The notes: generated by a model not told the origin, from the letters alone. Positions 16,831-25,497 are shown, counted from the stretch's first letter. The stretch is DNA of 33,230 nucleotides from Cognatiyoonia sp965661665 (GCF_965661665.1 NZ_CBFIEO010000022.1:1-33230); one strand, 5' to 3'. Translations and numbers: made by a program.

Positions 16831-17415
16831 TTAGTAACCAAGAATGACTGAGACGTAATTTCGTGTCTCTCGATAGGGTGGGATGCCGCCATATTGCTCC
16901 ACCGCTGCGGGACCAGCATTGTAGGCCGCCAGCGCTAACCGCCAATTGCCGAACTTTTGATATTGCTCGCGCAAATATCGCGCACCCCCTTCAAGGTTTT
17001 CCTGAGCATTGTGGGGATCGACGCTCAGATATCGCGCCGTTGATGGCATCAGTTGTGCCAGACCCAGCGCGCCTTTCGGGGACTTCGCCCGCGCGTTCCA
17101 ACCACTTTCCTGCTGAACAAGTCGCAAGAACAGATCGACAGGAATACCGTTCGCTCGCGCGGCGGTTTCGGCCATCTGGATGTAGGGACCGTTGTAACGT
17201 CCAACATAGGCCGGAATGGACCCCGGCGCACCGGGCACGACGATCTTTGGCGGCTGTAGGCGAATTGAGCTGTTGTATTGGTCAGCGGCGCGACCATCTA
17301 GAACGTCCAGCTGGCTTTGAAAAAGGGCGGTGCGCGACCGTGTCGACACGGTTTCTTGCGCCACTGCCGTTGTTGCGAGCGTCACGATCACTCCAGCGCA
17401 AAGCCCGGACTTCAT
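16831..17415 (-). CDS. Small exported lytic transglycosylase (SLT/GH23 fold)
   Basis: A 194-residue protein with a signal peptide (MKSGLCAGVIVTLATTAVAQ). The lysozyme-like domain occupies about 75-194. LVQQESGWNARAKSPKGALG holds the catalytic Glu103, then LAQLMPSTARYL, YLREQYQKFGNWRLALAAYN and AGPAAVEQYGGIPPYRETRNYV follow. These enzymes cut the glycan strand of peptidoglycan with formation of 1,6-anhydro-MurNAc. At ~195 residues it is a short, single-domain version. The gene stands alone and diverges from ssb, with which it shares a 140-base upstream space. Confidence 0.9.
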   Translation of the reverse strand: MKSGLCAGVIVTLATTAVAQETVSTRSRTALFQSQLDVLDGRAADQYNSSIRLQPPKIVVPGAPGSIPAYVGRYNGPYIQMAETAARANGIPVDLFLRLVQQESGWNARAKSPKGALGLAQLMPSTARYLSVDPHNAQENLEGGARYLREQYQKFGNWRLALAAYNAGPAAVEQYGGIPPYRETRNYVSVILGY

Positions 17416-17555
17416 CCGGCATCCCCCTTTTGTTGGCGCTCAATTTAGCCGTTTCTTTTCGAATAACCAGCTCAAGCTTGGTAAAGGCTCTGTTAACTAT
17501 GTTCCGGCATCCCTATTCTATTCCAAACCAAAAGAAGATTCGTGGGGGTGCCGAT

Positions 17556-18029
17556 ATGGCGGGATCAGTGAACAAGGTTATTCTCATCGGCAATCTGGGT
17601 CGTGATCCAGAGGTGCGGACGTTCCAAAATGGTGGCAAGGTCTGCAACCTGCGCATCGCGACGTCGGAGAATTGGAAAGACCGGAACACCGGTGAACGCC
17701 GCGAAAAGACGGAATGGCATTCGGTCGCGATTTTCTCTGAACCACTCGCGCGGGTGGCGGAGCAGTATCTGCGCAAAGGCTCTAAGGTCTACATTGAAGG
17801 TCAGCTAGAGACCCGCAAGTGGCAGGACCAATCCGGTCAGGACCGCTATTCAACCGAAGTTGTTCTGCGCCCTTACACCTCGACACTGACGATGCTGGAT
17901 GGTCGCGGCGACGGCAGTGATGGCGGTGGTTACAGTGGCGGCGGCTATGGCGGTGACAGTGACGGCTATGACAGCGGTCCATCCAACGGCGGCGGCGGCA
18001 GCAATATGGACGACGAAATCCCATTCTAA
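17556..18029 (+). CDS. ssb: Single-stranded DNA-binding protein
   Basis: A 157-residue SSB. The ATG at 17556 (MAGSVNKVILIGNLGRDPEV) follows GGGGGTG; longer frames upstream lack family character. The OB-fold covers about 1-115, with NLRIATSENWKDRNTGERRE, TEWHSVAIFSEPLARVAEQY and KGSKVYIEGQLETRKWQDQS. A glycine- and serine-rich linker (about 120-150) leads to the acidic tip MDDEIPF that recruits repair and replication partners. It protects single-stranded DNA in replication, recombination and repair. It is convergent with aroB, only 14 bases away. Confidence 0.97.
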   Translation: MAGSVNKVILIGNLGRDPEVRTFQNGGKVCNLRIATSENWKDRNTGERREKTEWHSVAIFSEPLARVAEQYLRKGSKVYIEGQLETRKWQDQSGQDRYSTEVVLRPYTSTLTMLDGRGDGSDGGGYSGGGYGGDSDGYDSGPSNGGGGSNMDDEIPF

Positions 18030-18043
18030 ATAGAGTGGGACGC

Positions 18044-19156
18044 CTATCGCTGCGCGAGTGCGTCGTTTAGCATACTTAGGACAGCATCTTTTGGCACGTC
18101 GGATGTGATGAAGACGTGCCCAATACCCCGCGACAAGATAAACCTAAGTTGACCCGCGACCACCTTCTTGTCCTGTCCCATCAGAGCAAGGAGTGTGTCG
18201 GCATCCGGCAAGTAACCCGGTATGTCGGAAAGGTCTGTTTTCATACCCATTTGTTTCAGGTGCTGTCTGACCCGACTGGGGTCTTCTTGACTGCACAGGC
18301 CAAGGCGGGACGAAAGTTCAAACGCCAAAGCACAACCAATCGCGACCCCTTCGCCATGCAAAAGCCGATCTGAATAACCCGTGGCCGCTTCCAAAGCGTG
18401 ACAGAAGGTGTGCCCAAGATTGAGGAGCGCACGGTCGCCCTGCTCCTTCTCATCCCGTTCAACGATATCGGCTTTCATCTCGCAACTGCGGCGCACGGCC
18501 CGCACGCGGGCATCCATGTCACCTTCAGCGAGGGCTGGGCCATACTGCTCAAGCCACGTGAAGAACTCAGCATCCCCAAGCAACCCATATTTCACAACCT
18601 CGCCGTAGCCAGCGAGGAAATCCCTTTTGGGCAGCGTATTCAAAAGCGATGTATCGGCAAGGACAAGGCTTGGCTGATGAAACGCGCCGATCAGGTTCTT
18701 GCCAGACGGCGAATTGATCCCCGTCTTTCCACCAACAGAACTGTCGACCTGCGCCAAGAGAGATGTTGGGATCTGCACGAACCGGACGCCCCGCCGCAAG
18801 ATCGCAGCGGCAAACCCGCCCAAATCGCCGATGACCCCTCCGCCAAAAGCGACGACGACATCGCCCCGCTCTACCTTTTGCTCAAGCAACCATTCGACTG
18901 ACCGTTCAAGATGCGGCCAACTTTTCGTCGCTTCGCCCGCTGGCAAAGCAAGCACATCAGACGTCAAGCCAGCACCGCGCAGCACTTCTTGAAGCGAGGC
19001 TGCATGGAGGCCACCGACCGTTTCATCGGTGAGGATCGCCACGTGCCCCCGACCGCCTATCGCTGCGATGCGGGCTCCAGCGAGGTCCAGCACTCCAGCG
19101 CCGATTTCAATGTCGTATTCCCGACCTGGTAGATTCACATGCACCGTCTCAGTCAT
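18044..19156 (-). CDS. aroB: 3-dehydroquinate synthase AroB
   Basis: A 370-residue NAD- and zinc-dependent enzyme that cyclises DAHP to 3-dehydroquinate, second step of the shikimate pathway. Diagnostic segments are VVAFGGGVIGDLGGFAAAIL, FVQIPTSLLAQVDSSVGGKT, GINSPSGKNLIGAFHQP, the zinc-ligand LNLGHTFCHALEA and LLHGEGVAIGCALA. The start overlaps the end of aroK by 4 bases, so the two shikimate enzymes form one translationally coupled unit. All key residues are present. Confidence 0.96.
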   Translation of the reverse strand: MTETVHVNLPGREYDIEIGAGVLDLAGARIAAIGGRGHVAILTDETVGGLHAASLQEVLRGAGLTSDVLALPAGEATKSWPHLERSVEWLLEQKVERGDVVVAFGGGVIGDLGGFAAAILRRGVRFVQIPTSLLAQVDSSVGGKTGINSPSGKNLIGAFHQPSLVLADTSLLNTLPKRDFLAGYGEVVKYGLLGDAEFFTWLEQYGPALAEGDMDARVRAVRRSCEMKADIVERDEKEQGDRALLNLGHTFCHALEAATGYSDRLLHGEGVAIGCALAFELSSRLGLCSQEDPSRVRQHLKQMGMKTDLSDIPGYLPDADTLLALMGQDKKVVAGQLRFILSRGIGHVFITSDVPKDAVLSMLNDALAQR

Positions 19157-19722
19157 TCCATGCGCTCCAAAATCTCTGGCCGTGTCAGCAACAGTGAGAT
19201 TGTTTGATCAGTGGTCTCATCAATGCTTGCACCATCTTGCACCGGCAGCGACAACACTGCCTTTTGATAAACTGGTGTCCGTTCTGCAAAAATCTGGGAA
19301 AGCGTCTGATACGGGTCCGTGGTGCATAGCAAAGGCCGCGTGTCCTTGTGGCGCACCCTCTCCCACAGCAGGTCGAGGTCCGCGTTCAGCCAAACAGAGA
19401 CACCCTTTTCTTCGATTGTCTTGCGATTGCCTTCCGACATGAACGCCCCACCGCCTGTGGACAGAATGCAAGGCTCCCCTGAAATCAGGCGCTCGATCAC
19501 CTCCGCCTCCCGTTTCCGAAAAAAGGCTTCGCCATCCCGTTCGAAAATCTCTGCAATGCTGGTCTGGGCGGCTTCGACAATTTCAGCGTCGCTGTCGAGG
19601 AACGGCACGTTCAATTTGCTGGCCAACGCACGCCCGATGGCCGTCTTACCCGACCCCATCATGCCCACGAGCACGACCGAGCGATGCAAGGTCAATTTTG
19701 CATCTTCATTTTCAACGGTCAT
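19153..19722 (-). CDS. aroK: Shikimate kinase AroK
   Basis: Phosphorylates the 3-hydroxyl of shikimate. From ATG at 19722 it is 189 residues; an upstream ATG at 19758 would add 12 residues (beginning MCSQANRG) but has no ribosome binding site, and the chosen start has only a weak one. The P-loop is VGMMGSGKTAIGRALA, followed by FLDSDAEIVEAAQTSIAEIF with the shikimate-binding Asp, FRKREAEVI, and LSTGGGAFMSEGNRK. The lid region carries RVRHKDTRPLL. It overlaps aroB by 4 bases. A short N-terminal extension is common in alphaproteobacterial versions. Confidence 0.93.
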   Translation of the reverse strand: MTVENEDAKLTLHRSVVLVGMMGSGKTAIGRALASKLNVPFLDSDAEIVEAAQTSIAEIFERDGEAFFRKREAEVIERLISGEPCILSTGGGAFMSEGNRKTIEEKGVSVWLNADLDLLWERVRHKDTRPLLCTTDPYQTLSQIFAERTPVYQKAVLSLPVQDGASIDETTDQTISLLLTRPEILERME

Positions 19723-19876
19723 GGACACGTAAGGCCCCCTGTTGGCTTGGCTGCACATCGCCTAAGGAAAAATTCTTTCAATGAATGCCGTGAACTTGCG
19801 AAAAAGGCCATATATAAAGACAACATAACTGGCGAAAACACAGTAAGTGTGCAGATAAGAAGATGGGGCTCCCAAT

Positions 19877-20029
19877 ATGTGGCGATTGATCAAAGTACTG
19901 TTTTTTCTTTGCCTGATCGCGGCTGTCGTGCTGGTTGGTTACGCATACCTCGGTCCAATCTTCTTTCCTGCTGACTTTGCAGCCCCCACGTCGGAGTTCA
20001 ATCAACCGGTGGTGCTGGAAACCGAATGA
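19877..20029 (+). CDS. Small membrane peptide, 50 aa, first gene of the xerD operon
   Basis: ATG at 19877 opens a 50-codon frame ending TGA at 20029, with GATGGGG about ten bases upstream. The product starts MWRLIKVLFFLCLIAAVVLV, a short basic N-terminus and one strong membrane helix (about 5-27). It ends in an exported-looking tail, FAAPTSEFNQPVVLETE. The stop overlaps the start of the next gene by 4 bases (ATGA), strong evidence that it is translated. I do not recognise a function. Its coupling to an exported TPR-like protein suggests both act at the periplasmic face of the inner membrane. Confidence 0.75.
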   Translation: MWRLIKVLFFLCLIAAVVLVGYAYLGPIFFPADFAAPTSEFNQPVVLETE

Positions 20030-21540
20030 TGCGCGCCCTGCCCGCCTTCACGTTTGCTGTGGCAGTCTGGTCATCGGTCGCAATGGGTCAGGATCAGCCC
20101 CTATCGGCGATCGATTGGCTGTCGGACAGCGTGCGAATGGCACCGGAGGAGGCAGACCCGATTGGCCCGCCAACGGCGACAAGCGCGACCCCTCCGCCTG
20201 TGGCTGTCACATCACTTGATGCGCCGTCACCCAATGCCTTGGGCATTCTGTCACCAAGTTTAACTGATTTTCCATCTGCTCTTTGGGCACGCAGCAATGA
20301 AGACGACCTCATCACGTTGATCTCAAACATGTCAGCGCCCAGCTTGCCCGTGCTGAACGATGTCCTGACCACACTGCTTTTGGCGCAGGCAGATGCCCCA
20401 CTGGGATCAACGGCAGAGGGGCGCTTTTTCCTCGCCCGTGTGGACAGCTTGCTGTCTTTGGGAAAGTTGCAAGAAGCAGAAGCCCTCCTTCAAGCAGCAA
20501 CACCGGAAACGCCGGAGCTTTTCCAACGTTATTTCGACGTCACACTTCTTCTTGGCACCGAAGATGATGCCTGCCGCGTGATGGACCAACGCCCGGATGT
20601 CGCACCCACATATCCGGCGCGCATCTTTTGTCTTGCACGATCCGGCGATTGGGCAGCGGCGGCGCTGACGTTGAATACGCGCAGAGCGCTGGGGGATATT
20701 TCGGACGAAGATGATGTTCTGATCAGCCTTTTCCTCGACCCTGAAGTCATCGAATTGAATGCAGAGCTTCCACCACCAAGCCGTGTGACACCTTTGGTTT
20801 TTCGGATGCGCGAAGCAATTGGTGAAACGCTTTCCACACAAGATTTGCCACTCGCCTTTGCACACGCCGACCTGCGCGACACATCAGGCTGGAAAGCGCA
20901 ACTTGACGCGGCGGAGCGTTTGGCCCGACACAACGCGCTGGACCCAAACCTGCTTCAAGGCCTCTACACATCAAAACGTGCCTCTGCGTCCGGTGGCGTT
21001 TGGGATCGCGTCGCAGCCTTTCAGGAACTCGACGCAGCGTTGCGTACGGGCAATTCCCGCAAAGTCTCCCGCGATTTGCCAACCGTTTGGGACGGCATGC
21101 AGGCCATTCGCGCTGAAACGACATTTGCGGCCCTTGTCGGCAACTGGCTGGCAGATCAACGGCTGCGGGGCCCTGCCGCTGCTGTAGCGGAAAAGATCGC
21201 GCTGCTCGCAGGGCACACACCACCGGCACGATCCATGAGCAATCCATACCTTGCGGCCTTGGGTCAAGGTCGACCACAAGAAGTGATGGCATCGGACCCA
21301 ATAGCGATCGCTATTCAAGCGGCGTTCAACGGAGCGGGCGGTGACGAAGGGCTCGCAACTGTCATGGAAGAAGGGCGTCTGGGCGAAGCCATCTTGTTAG
21401 CACTTGTCATGGCGGAGGATGGGTTGGATGGTGATTTAGATGCGCTAACCAAGGTCATTGTCTTCTTTCAAGAGGCTGGGTTTGAGAACGTCGCCCGCCA
21501 AATCGGCCTACAGGTTCTGATACTGGATACTGAGATATGA
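20026..21540 (+). CDS. Exported TPR-like protein of unknown function
   Basis: A 504-residue protein with a signal peptide (MMRALPAFTFAVAVWSSVAMG). A low-complexity Pro, Ala and Thr segment follows to about residue 65, then a long helical body. The pattern AEGRFFLARVDSLLSLGKLQ EAEALL, with later helix pairs such as PARIFCLARSGDWAAAALTL, resembles tetratricopeptide or Sel1-like solenoids, without perfect repeats. No catalytic motif is visible. It overlaps the 50-aa peptide by 4 bases upstream and xerD by 4 bases downstream, so expression is tied to both. I recognise no named family; an envelope scaffold role is only an inference. Confidence 0.8.
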   Translation: MMRALPAFTFAVAVWSSVAMGQDQPLSAIDWLSDSVRMAPEEADPIGPPTATSATPPPVAVTSLDAPSPNALGILSPSLTDFPSALWARSNEDDLITLISNMSAPSLPVLNDVLTTLLLAQADAPLGSTAEGRFFLARVDSLLSLGKLQEAEALLQAATPETPELFQRYFDVTLLLGTEDDACRVMDQRPDVAPTYPARIFCLARSGDWAAAALTLNTRRALGDISDEDDVLISLFLDPEVIELNAELPPPSRVTPLVFRMREAIGETLSTQDLPLAFAHADLRDTSGWKAQLDAAERLARHNALDPNLLQGLYTSKRASASGGVWDRVAAFQELDAALRTGNSRKVSRDLPTVWDGMQAIRAETTFAALVGNWLADQRLRGPAAAVAEKIALLAGHTPPARSMSNPYLAALGQGRPQEVMASDPIAIAIQAAFNGAGGDEGLATVMEEGRLGEAILLALVMAEDGLDGDLDALTKVIVFFQEAGFENVARQIGLQVLILDTEI

Positions 21541-22481
21541 GCGCGGCCACCCATCCGATGGACCATTGGATCCAAAGCTTTCTGGAGGCTCAAGCCGCCG
21601 AATTAGATGCGGCGCAGAATACCCTGCTGGCCTATGGTCGTGATTTGAAAGATTTCGCGGGCTGGCTCGACCATCGCAAACAGCATTTCGCCACCGTCGC
21701 TCAAACGGATGTGGAAGACTATATGATTGCCTGCGATACCGAGGGGCTCTCCCCCTCCACGCGCGCGCGGCGTCTGTCTGCGATCAAGCAGATTTTCCGG
21801 TTTGCTTTTGAAGAAGGCTGGCGCGAGGACAACCCAGTCATCCAGATCAAAGTGGCGGGGCAGAAAAAATCGCTGCCCAAGACACTTTCGGTGGACGAGG
21901 TTGCTGCCCTTCTCAAAGCTTCACGGGACACGGGAAAGGCAAGCTTGCGCAACACCTGTTTACTGGAATTGCTCTACGCGACCGGCATGCGGGTGACAGA
22001 ACTTGTCACGCTGCCCGTATCTGCGGCACGCGGCGATCCCCGGATGATCCTCGTTCGCGGCAAAGGCGGCAAGGAACGGATGGTGCCCCTTTCACCGCCA
22101 GCCCGGGAATCCTTGGTCGCCTATTTGGCAGAGCGGGACGCAGAAGAAGACAAAAAAAAAGCCGTAGGACATCCTGAATCTCGCTTCTTGTTCCCCTCTC
22201 GCGGCAAATCAGGGCACCTGACACGGCACCGCTTCTTTGGCCTTATCAAAGAAATCGCTGCAAAAGCGGGTGTGCCGATCGACAAAGTAACCCCACACAC
22301 ATTGCGCCATGCCTTCGCCACGCATTTGCTGGCGGGTGGTGCCGATTTGCGGGCGATCCAGACTATGCTTGGGCACGCGGACGTCGCCACGACAGAGATT
22401 TACACGCATGTCTTGGATGAACACCTGACCGAATTGGTGATGACACATCATCCGCTGGCCAAAGCCTCAGACAAAAAATGA
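21537..22481 (+). CDS. xerD: Tyrosine recombinase XerD
   Basis: A 314-residue recombinase that, with XerC, resolves chromosome dimers at dif near the division septum. The N-terminal SAM-like core-binding domain covers about 1-105 and the catalytic domain 110-300. The catalytic set is complete: Arg152 (YATGMRVTEL), Lys176 (RGKGGKER), His254 and Arg257 (PHTLRHAFATHLL), His280 (MLGHADVATT) and Tyr289 (EIYTHV). No dif-like site was identified nearby. It is the third gene of a coupled run in which all junctions are ATGA overlaps. Its position in a stable core block argues against a phage or integron integrase. Confidence 0.93.
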   Translation: MSAATHPMDHWIQSFLEAQAAELDAAQNTLLAYGRDLKDFAGWLDHRKQHFATVAQTDVEDYMIACDTEGLSPSTRARRLSAIKQIFRFAFEEGWREDNPVIQIKVAGQKKSLPKTLSVDEVAALLKASRDTGKASLRNTCLLELLYATGMRVTELVTLPVSAARGDPRMILVRGKGGKERMVPLSPPARESLVAYLAERDAEEDKKKAVGHPESRFLFPSRGKSGHLTRHRFFGLIKEIAAKAGVPIDKVTPHTLRHAFATHLLAGGADLRAIQTMLGHADVATTEIYTHVLDEHLTELVMTHHPLAKASDKK

Positions 22482-22518
22482 GCCTGCCCAAAGCTTTCAC
22501 CGCCTGATAGTAGACCTT

Positions 22519-23796
22519 ATGCACAACGTTGTTTTTGATACCGCTTTCTGGATCACCGCCGGCGCAATTGCCGTCTTAATCATCTTTTCCGGCATCTTCT
22601 CCGGCTCGGAAACGGCGCTGACAGCTGCCTCGCGCGGCAAGCTGCGCGCGAATGCGGATAAGGGCGACGCACGGGCAGAGCGGGCCTTGGACATCACAGA
22701 AGACAACGAACGCCTGATCGGCTCCGTCCTTTTGGGCAACAACGTCGTCAATATCGTTGCGACCTCTTTGGCGACATCGCTACTCACCAAACTTTTCGGG
22801 CAAAACGGGGTGGCTGCTGCTTCCTTGGTGATGACCATCCTGATCCTGATTTTTGCGGAGGTGCTGCCAAAGACCTATGCCATCTCAAACCCAGAGATTG
22901 TTGCGTCGCGCGTCGCCCGACCGATAGGCATCGTAGTTCGACTGTTCTCCCCCATTGTGTCTGCTGTTCGCCTGCTGGTGCGCGGCGTTCTGCGCGTCTT
23001 CGGAGTACGAATTGACCCCGACAGCAACATCCTAGCCGTCCGTGAAGAAATCGCAGGCGCCCTGCAGCTGGGTCACTCAGAGGGCATCGTCGAGAAGGAG
23101 GACCGCGACCGCATCCTTGGCGCGCTAGATCTCAATGACCGCGCGGTCGAGGAAATCATGCTCCATCGCTCTGGCATTGAAATGATTGATGTCAGCGCGT
23201 CAAAGGAGGCGATCCTCAAACAAGTCCTGGAAAGCAAATATACGCGGATTCCTGTTTTCAAAGGCGAGCCGGAGAACATTGTCGGCGTCATCCATGCGAA
23301 AGATCTGCTGCGCGCTACACACAACGGCAGCGCAAAGGACTTTGATATTCTGAACGTGGCCAACCCGCCCTACTTCGTGCCGGAGACGACAACGCTCGGC
23401 GATCAGATGCGCCAATTCCTCAAGCGCAAAACCCACTTTGCCCTGGTCGTGGACGAATATGGCTCCCTGCAGGGTCTCATCACGCTCGAAGACATTTTGG
23501 AAGAGATTGTGGGCGAGATCACCGACGAGTTTGATATTGACGAAGATGACCAGATCGAAGCCACGGACGACGGTGCCTACCTTGTCGAAGGCAGCATGAC
23601 GATCCGCGATCTCAACCGCGCGCATGATTGGTCCTTGCCCGATGAGGAGGCCAACACCGTCGCGGGCCTTGTCATTCACGAAGCGCAAATGATCCCGCTG
23701 GAAGGTCAGGTGTTTTCGTTCCACGGGTTCCGGTTCGAAGTCGTTGAAAAGGACAAGAACCGGATTTCGCAGTTGAAAGTTCGCAAGCTCAGCTAA
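22519..23796 (+). CDS. CNNM/CorC-HlyC-family membrane protein with CBS pair
   Basis: A 425-residue protein of the family often annotated as hemolysin or CorC, now linked to magnesium or divalent-cation export and homeostasis. The N-terminal CNNM (DUF21) domain has about three or four membrane helices over 5-150, including FSGIFSGSETALTAASRGKL and FAEVLPKTYAISNPE. A CBS pair covers about 205-335, with SKYTRIPVFKGEPENIVGVI and LVVDEYGSLQGLITLEDILE. The C-terminal CorC_HlyC domain covers about 345-425 (AYLVEGSMTIRDLNRAHDW). It follows xerD by 37 bases. Its stop abuts the end of the convergent pseudogene. Confidence 0.92.
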   Translation: MHNVVFDTAFWITAGAIAVLIIFSGIFSGSETALTAASRGKLRANADKGDARAERALDITEDNERLIGSVLLGNNVVNIVATSLATSLLTKLFGQNGVAAASLVMTILILIFAEVLPKTYAISNPEIVASRVARPIGIVVRLFSPIVSAVRLLVRGVLRVFGVRIDPDSNILAVREEIAGALQLGHSEGIVEKEDRDRILGALDLNDRAVEEIMLHRSGIEMIDVSASKEAILKQVLESKYTRIPVFKGEPENIVGVIHAKDLLRATHNGSAKDFDILNVANPPYFVPETTTLGDQMRQFLKRKTHFALVVDEYGSLQGLITLEDILEEIVGEITDEFDIDEDDQIEATDDGAYLVEGSMTIRDLNRAHDWSLPDEEANTVAGLVIHEAQMIPLEGQVFSFHGFRFEVVEKDKNRISQLKVRKLS

Positions 23797-25263
23797 TCAG
23801 CGGTCCTTAAACAGCCCAACCAGAATACCGCGCACGATGCGGCGACCGGTTGCGCCTTTCAGTTCCTTCACAACGACTTTGGCAATCGCATCGCCAAAGC
23901 CACCTGACTTGCTGGATTTCCATGACGTGGAGCGTCCCGCCTGACCACCATCGTACCTGCGCGCTTGCTTGAACTCGCGTTCTTTGGCCTCTGCGGCTTC
24001 CGCCTCCTCAGCCTGTTTCGCGGCTTTGACAGCGCGTTCTTTCAGAAGCGCAATGGCACTTTCGCGGTCCAAGGTTTGATTGTATTTGGCAGCCATTTCG
24101 GACCCATCGATCATCGCATCGCGAACGATCCGGTCGAGTGACCCTAGTTGCGAAGACGGCAGACAGATCAGGGTCCGCTCAACAACTGTCGGAGTCCCGC
24201 CTTCATCCAAGAGCGATGTCACCGCTTCGCTCGTGCCAACCTCTTGAATGGCTTCAGCCGTGTCAAACTTGGGGTTTTCGCGATATGTCTCTACCGCAAG
24301 CTTCAAGTCTTTGTGGTCTTTCGCCGTTAACGCGCGGAGTGCCTGCTGCACACGGTTGCCAAGCTGGCTCAACACATCGTCCGGCACATCCGCTGGGTTC
24401 TGTGTGATGAAGAAAACGCCAACCCCTTTGGACCGGATCAAGCGGCCACCTGCTCCACCTTGTCGACCAAAGCCTTGGGCGCATCGTAGAACAGAAGGTG
24501 CGCTTCGGCAAAGACGAAGACAAGCTTGAGTTTGTCAGGGTTGCCCACCTCTGGCAGTTCTTCGAAAAGTTCGGACAAAAGCCAAAGCAGGAATGTTGCA
24601 TAAAGCCGTGGGCTGGCCATGAGTTTATCAGCCGTAAGGATATTGATCTGACCACGGCCGTCAGCGTCGCAGCGGATGATGTCTTTCAAATCCAAAGCAG
24701 GCTCACCGAACAGCGATGTGCCACCCTGGTTTTCCAGCAGCAAAAGCTGACGCTGGATCGCACCAGTGGATGACGTGCTGACGTTGCCATAGCGCAGTGA
24801 CAGGTCTTTCGCGTTCTGCCCCACCCAAACCAATAGCGATTGCAGGTCTTTGAGGTCGAGCAGCGGCAAACCTTCTATGTCTGCGACGCGGAAGGCGACG
24901 TTTAGCACACCTTCTTTAACGTCGGTTAGTTCCATTAGACGCGACAAAAGAAGCGGTCCCATTTCCGCTACTGTTGCGCGGATCGGCTGGCCTTGTTCCC
25001 CCCCAAAGGTCCCAGAACGTCATCGGGAGCCTGGAATAACTCAAATCGAGCCCGATGGTGTTGGCCCGTTTCATGAAAGCATCATGCAGCTTGAACCCTT
25101 AGGTGCTCGATGCGGCAAGACCAGACAGGTCGCCTTTCACGTTCGACAGAAAGACAGGAACGCCAGCGGCTGAGAAGCCTTATGCAAGGATCTGAAGCGT
25201 CACGCTTTTACCGGTCACCGTGGCACCGGCGATCAACCCATGGCGGTTCGATCTTTCCTCGCT
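23797..25263 (-). pseudogene. Broken YjgR/DUF853 (HerA-like) ATPase gene
   Basis: Reading the minus strand from about 25263 restores a DUF853 ATPase of near-normal length (~500 residues) only by crossing four lesions: in-frame TAA at 25180-25182 and 25099-25101, a one-base gain in a run of seven C (top strand) at 24998-25004, and a one-base loss near 24445. Recognisable pieces are NRHGLIAGATVTGKS (Walker A, canonical GATGTGKT), KGDLSGLA, GEPALDLKDIIRCD and IRSKGVGVFFITQNP. The Walker B segment reads FVFAEAHLLF, where DEAH is expected. Two open pieces survive (24962-24438 and 24441-23797) and could be miscalled as two genes. The clear N-terminus is lost near 25290. Function is presumed dead. 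Confidence 0.92.
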
Positions 25264-25273
25264 GTCAGACTGT

Positions 25274-25297
25274 TGCGCCTTCGGGCGCATTTTTTTT
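25274..25297 (+). terminator. Strong top-strand terminator with UUCG loop, no obvious gene in front of it
   Basis: TGCGCC and GGCGCA form a 6-bp stem closed by TTCG, followed by eight T (25290-25297). This is a textbook Rho-independent terminator reading rightward. The only gene to its left is the minus-strand pseudogene, so no same-strand gene obviously needs it. It insulates the promoter that starts 14 bases further on. Confidence 0.85.
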
Positions 25298-25310
25298 GAC
25301 AAGGTTTCAG

Positions 25311-25339
25311 TTGACGGACGCAATGGCGTTGCTTAGGAT
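25311..25339 (+). promoter_or_regulatory. Sigma-70-type promoter of the small RNA candidate
   Basis: The -35 box TTGACG (25311-25316) and -10 box TAGGAT (25334-25339) are separated by exactly 17 bases. Both match the housekeeping consensus well, which is the best promoter I found by eye in the window. Transcription would start near 25345-25347. The unit has a terminator before it and another 44 bases after the -10 box. Confidence 0.7.
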
Positions 25340-25345
25340 CCGCGG

Positions 25346-25406
25346 AAATAGTCGGGTAAGTCCGACAGGGAGAATGAAATCAGGGCCCGTTTTAGGGCCC
25401 TTTTTT
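25346..25406 (+). ncRNA. Candidate small RNA, about 61 nt
   Basis: The transcript predicted from the promoter at 25311-25339 would begin GAAATAG or AAATAG. It forms a first hairpin GTCGGG-TAAG-TCCGAC (25351-25366), then a short single-stranded purine-rich stretch AGGGAGAATGAAAT, and ends in a GGGCCC terminator hairpin with six T. This promoter, hairpin, accessible seed and terminator layout is typical of trans-acting bacterial sRNAs. The exposed AGGGAG resembles a Shine-Dalgarno sequence rather than the usual anti-SD. An alternative reading is a transcription attenuator for the IalB-family gene 92 bases further on. No named RNA family was recognised and no search was possible. Confidence 0.55.
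25383..25406 (+). terminator. Rho-independent terminator of the small RNA candidate
   Basis: GGGCCC (25383-25388) and GGGCCC (25395-25400) form a perfect 6-bp stem around GTTTTA and are followed by six T. It ends 92 bases upstream of the IalB-family start codon, so it would also act as an attenuator if that gene is transcribed from the same promoter. Confidence 0.85.
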
Positions 25407-25497
25407 CATGGCAAGTTCATACCGTTCACGTTTTTTCGCGCTGACACTTGGGGTGCGCCGTGGTAAGTCGCGATGAGCTAGAAAAATGGAGCATAAA

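Noticed and set aside
24438..24962. Calling the two halves of the DUF853 region as two separate genes
   Set aside because: They are consecutive pieces of one protein split by a one-base deletion, and further pieces lie upstream behind two stops and another frameshift.
25374..25466. A 30-codon frame starting at the ATG after AGGGAG inside the small RNA candidate
   Set aside because: The spacing between AGGGAG and ATG is only one base, and the frame runs through the terminator stem; not a credible leader peptide.
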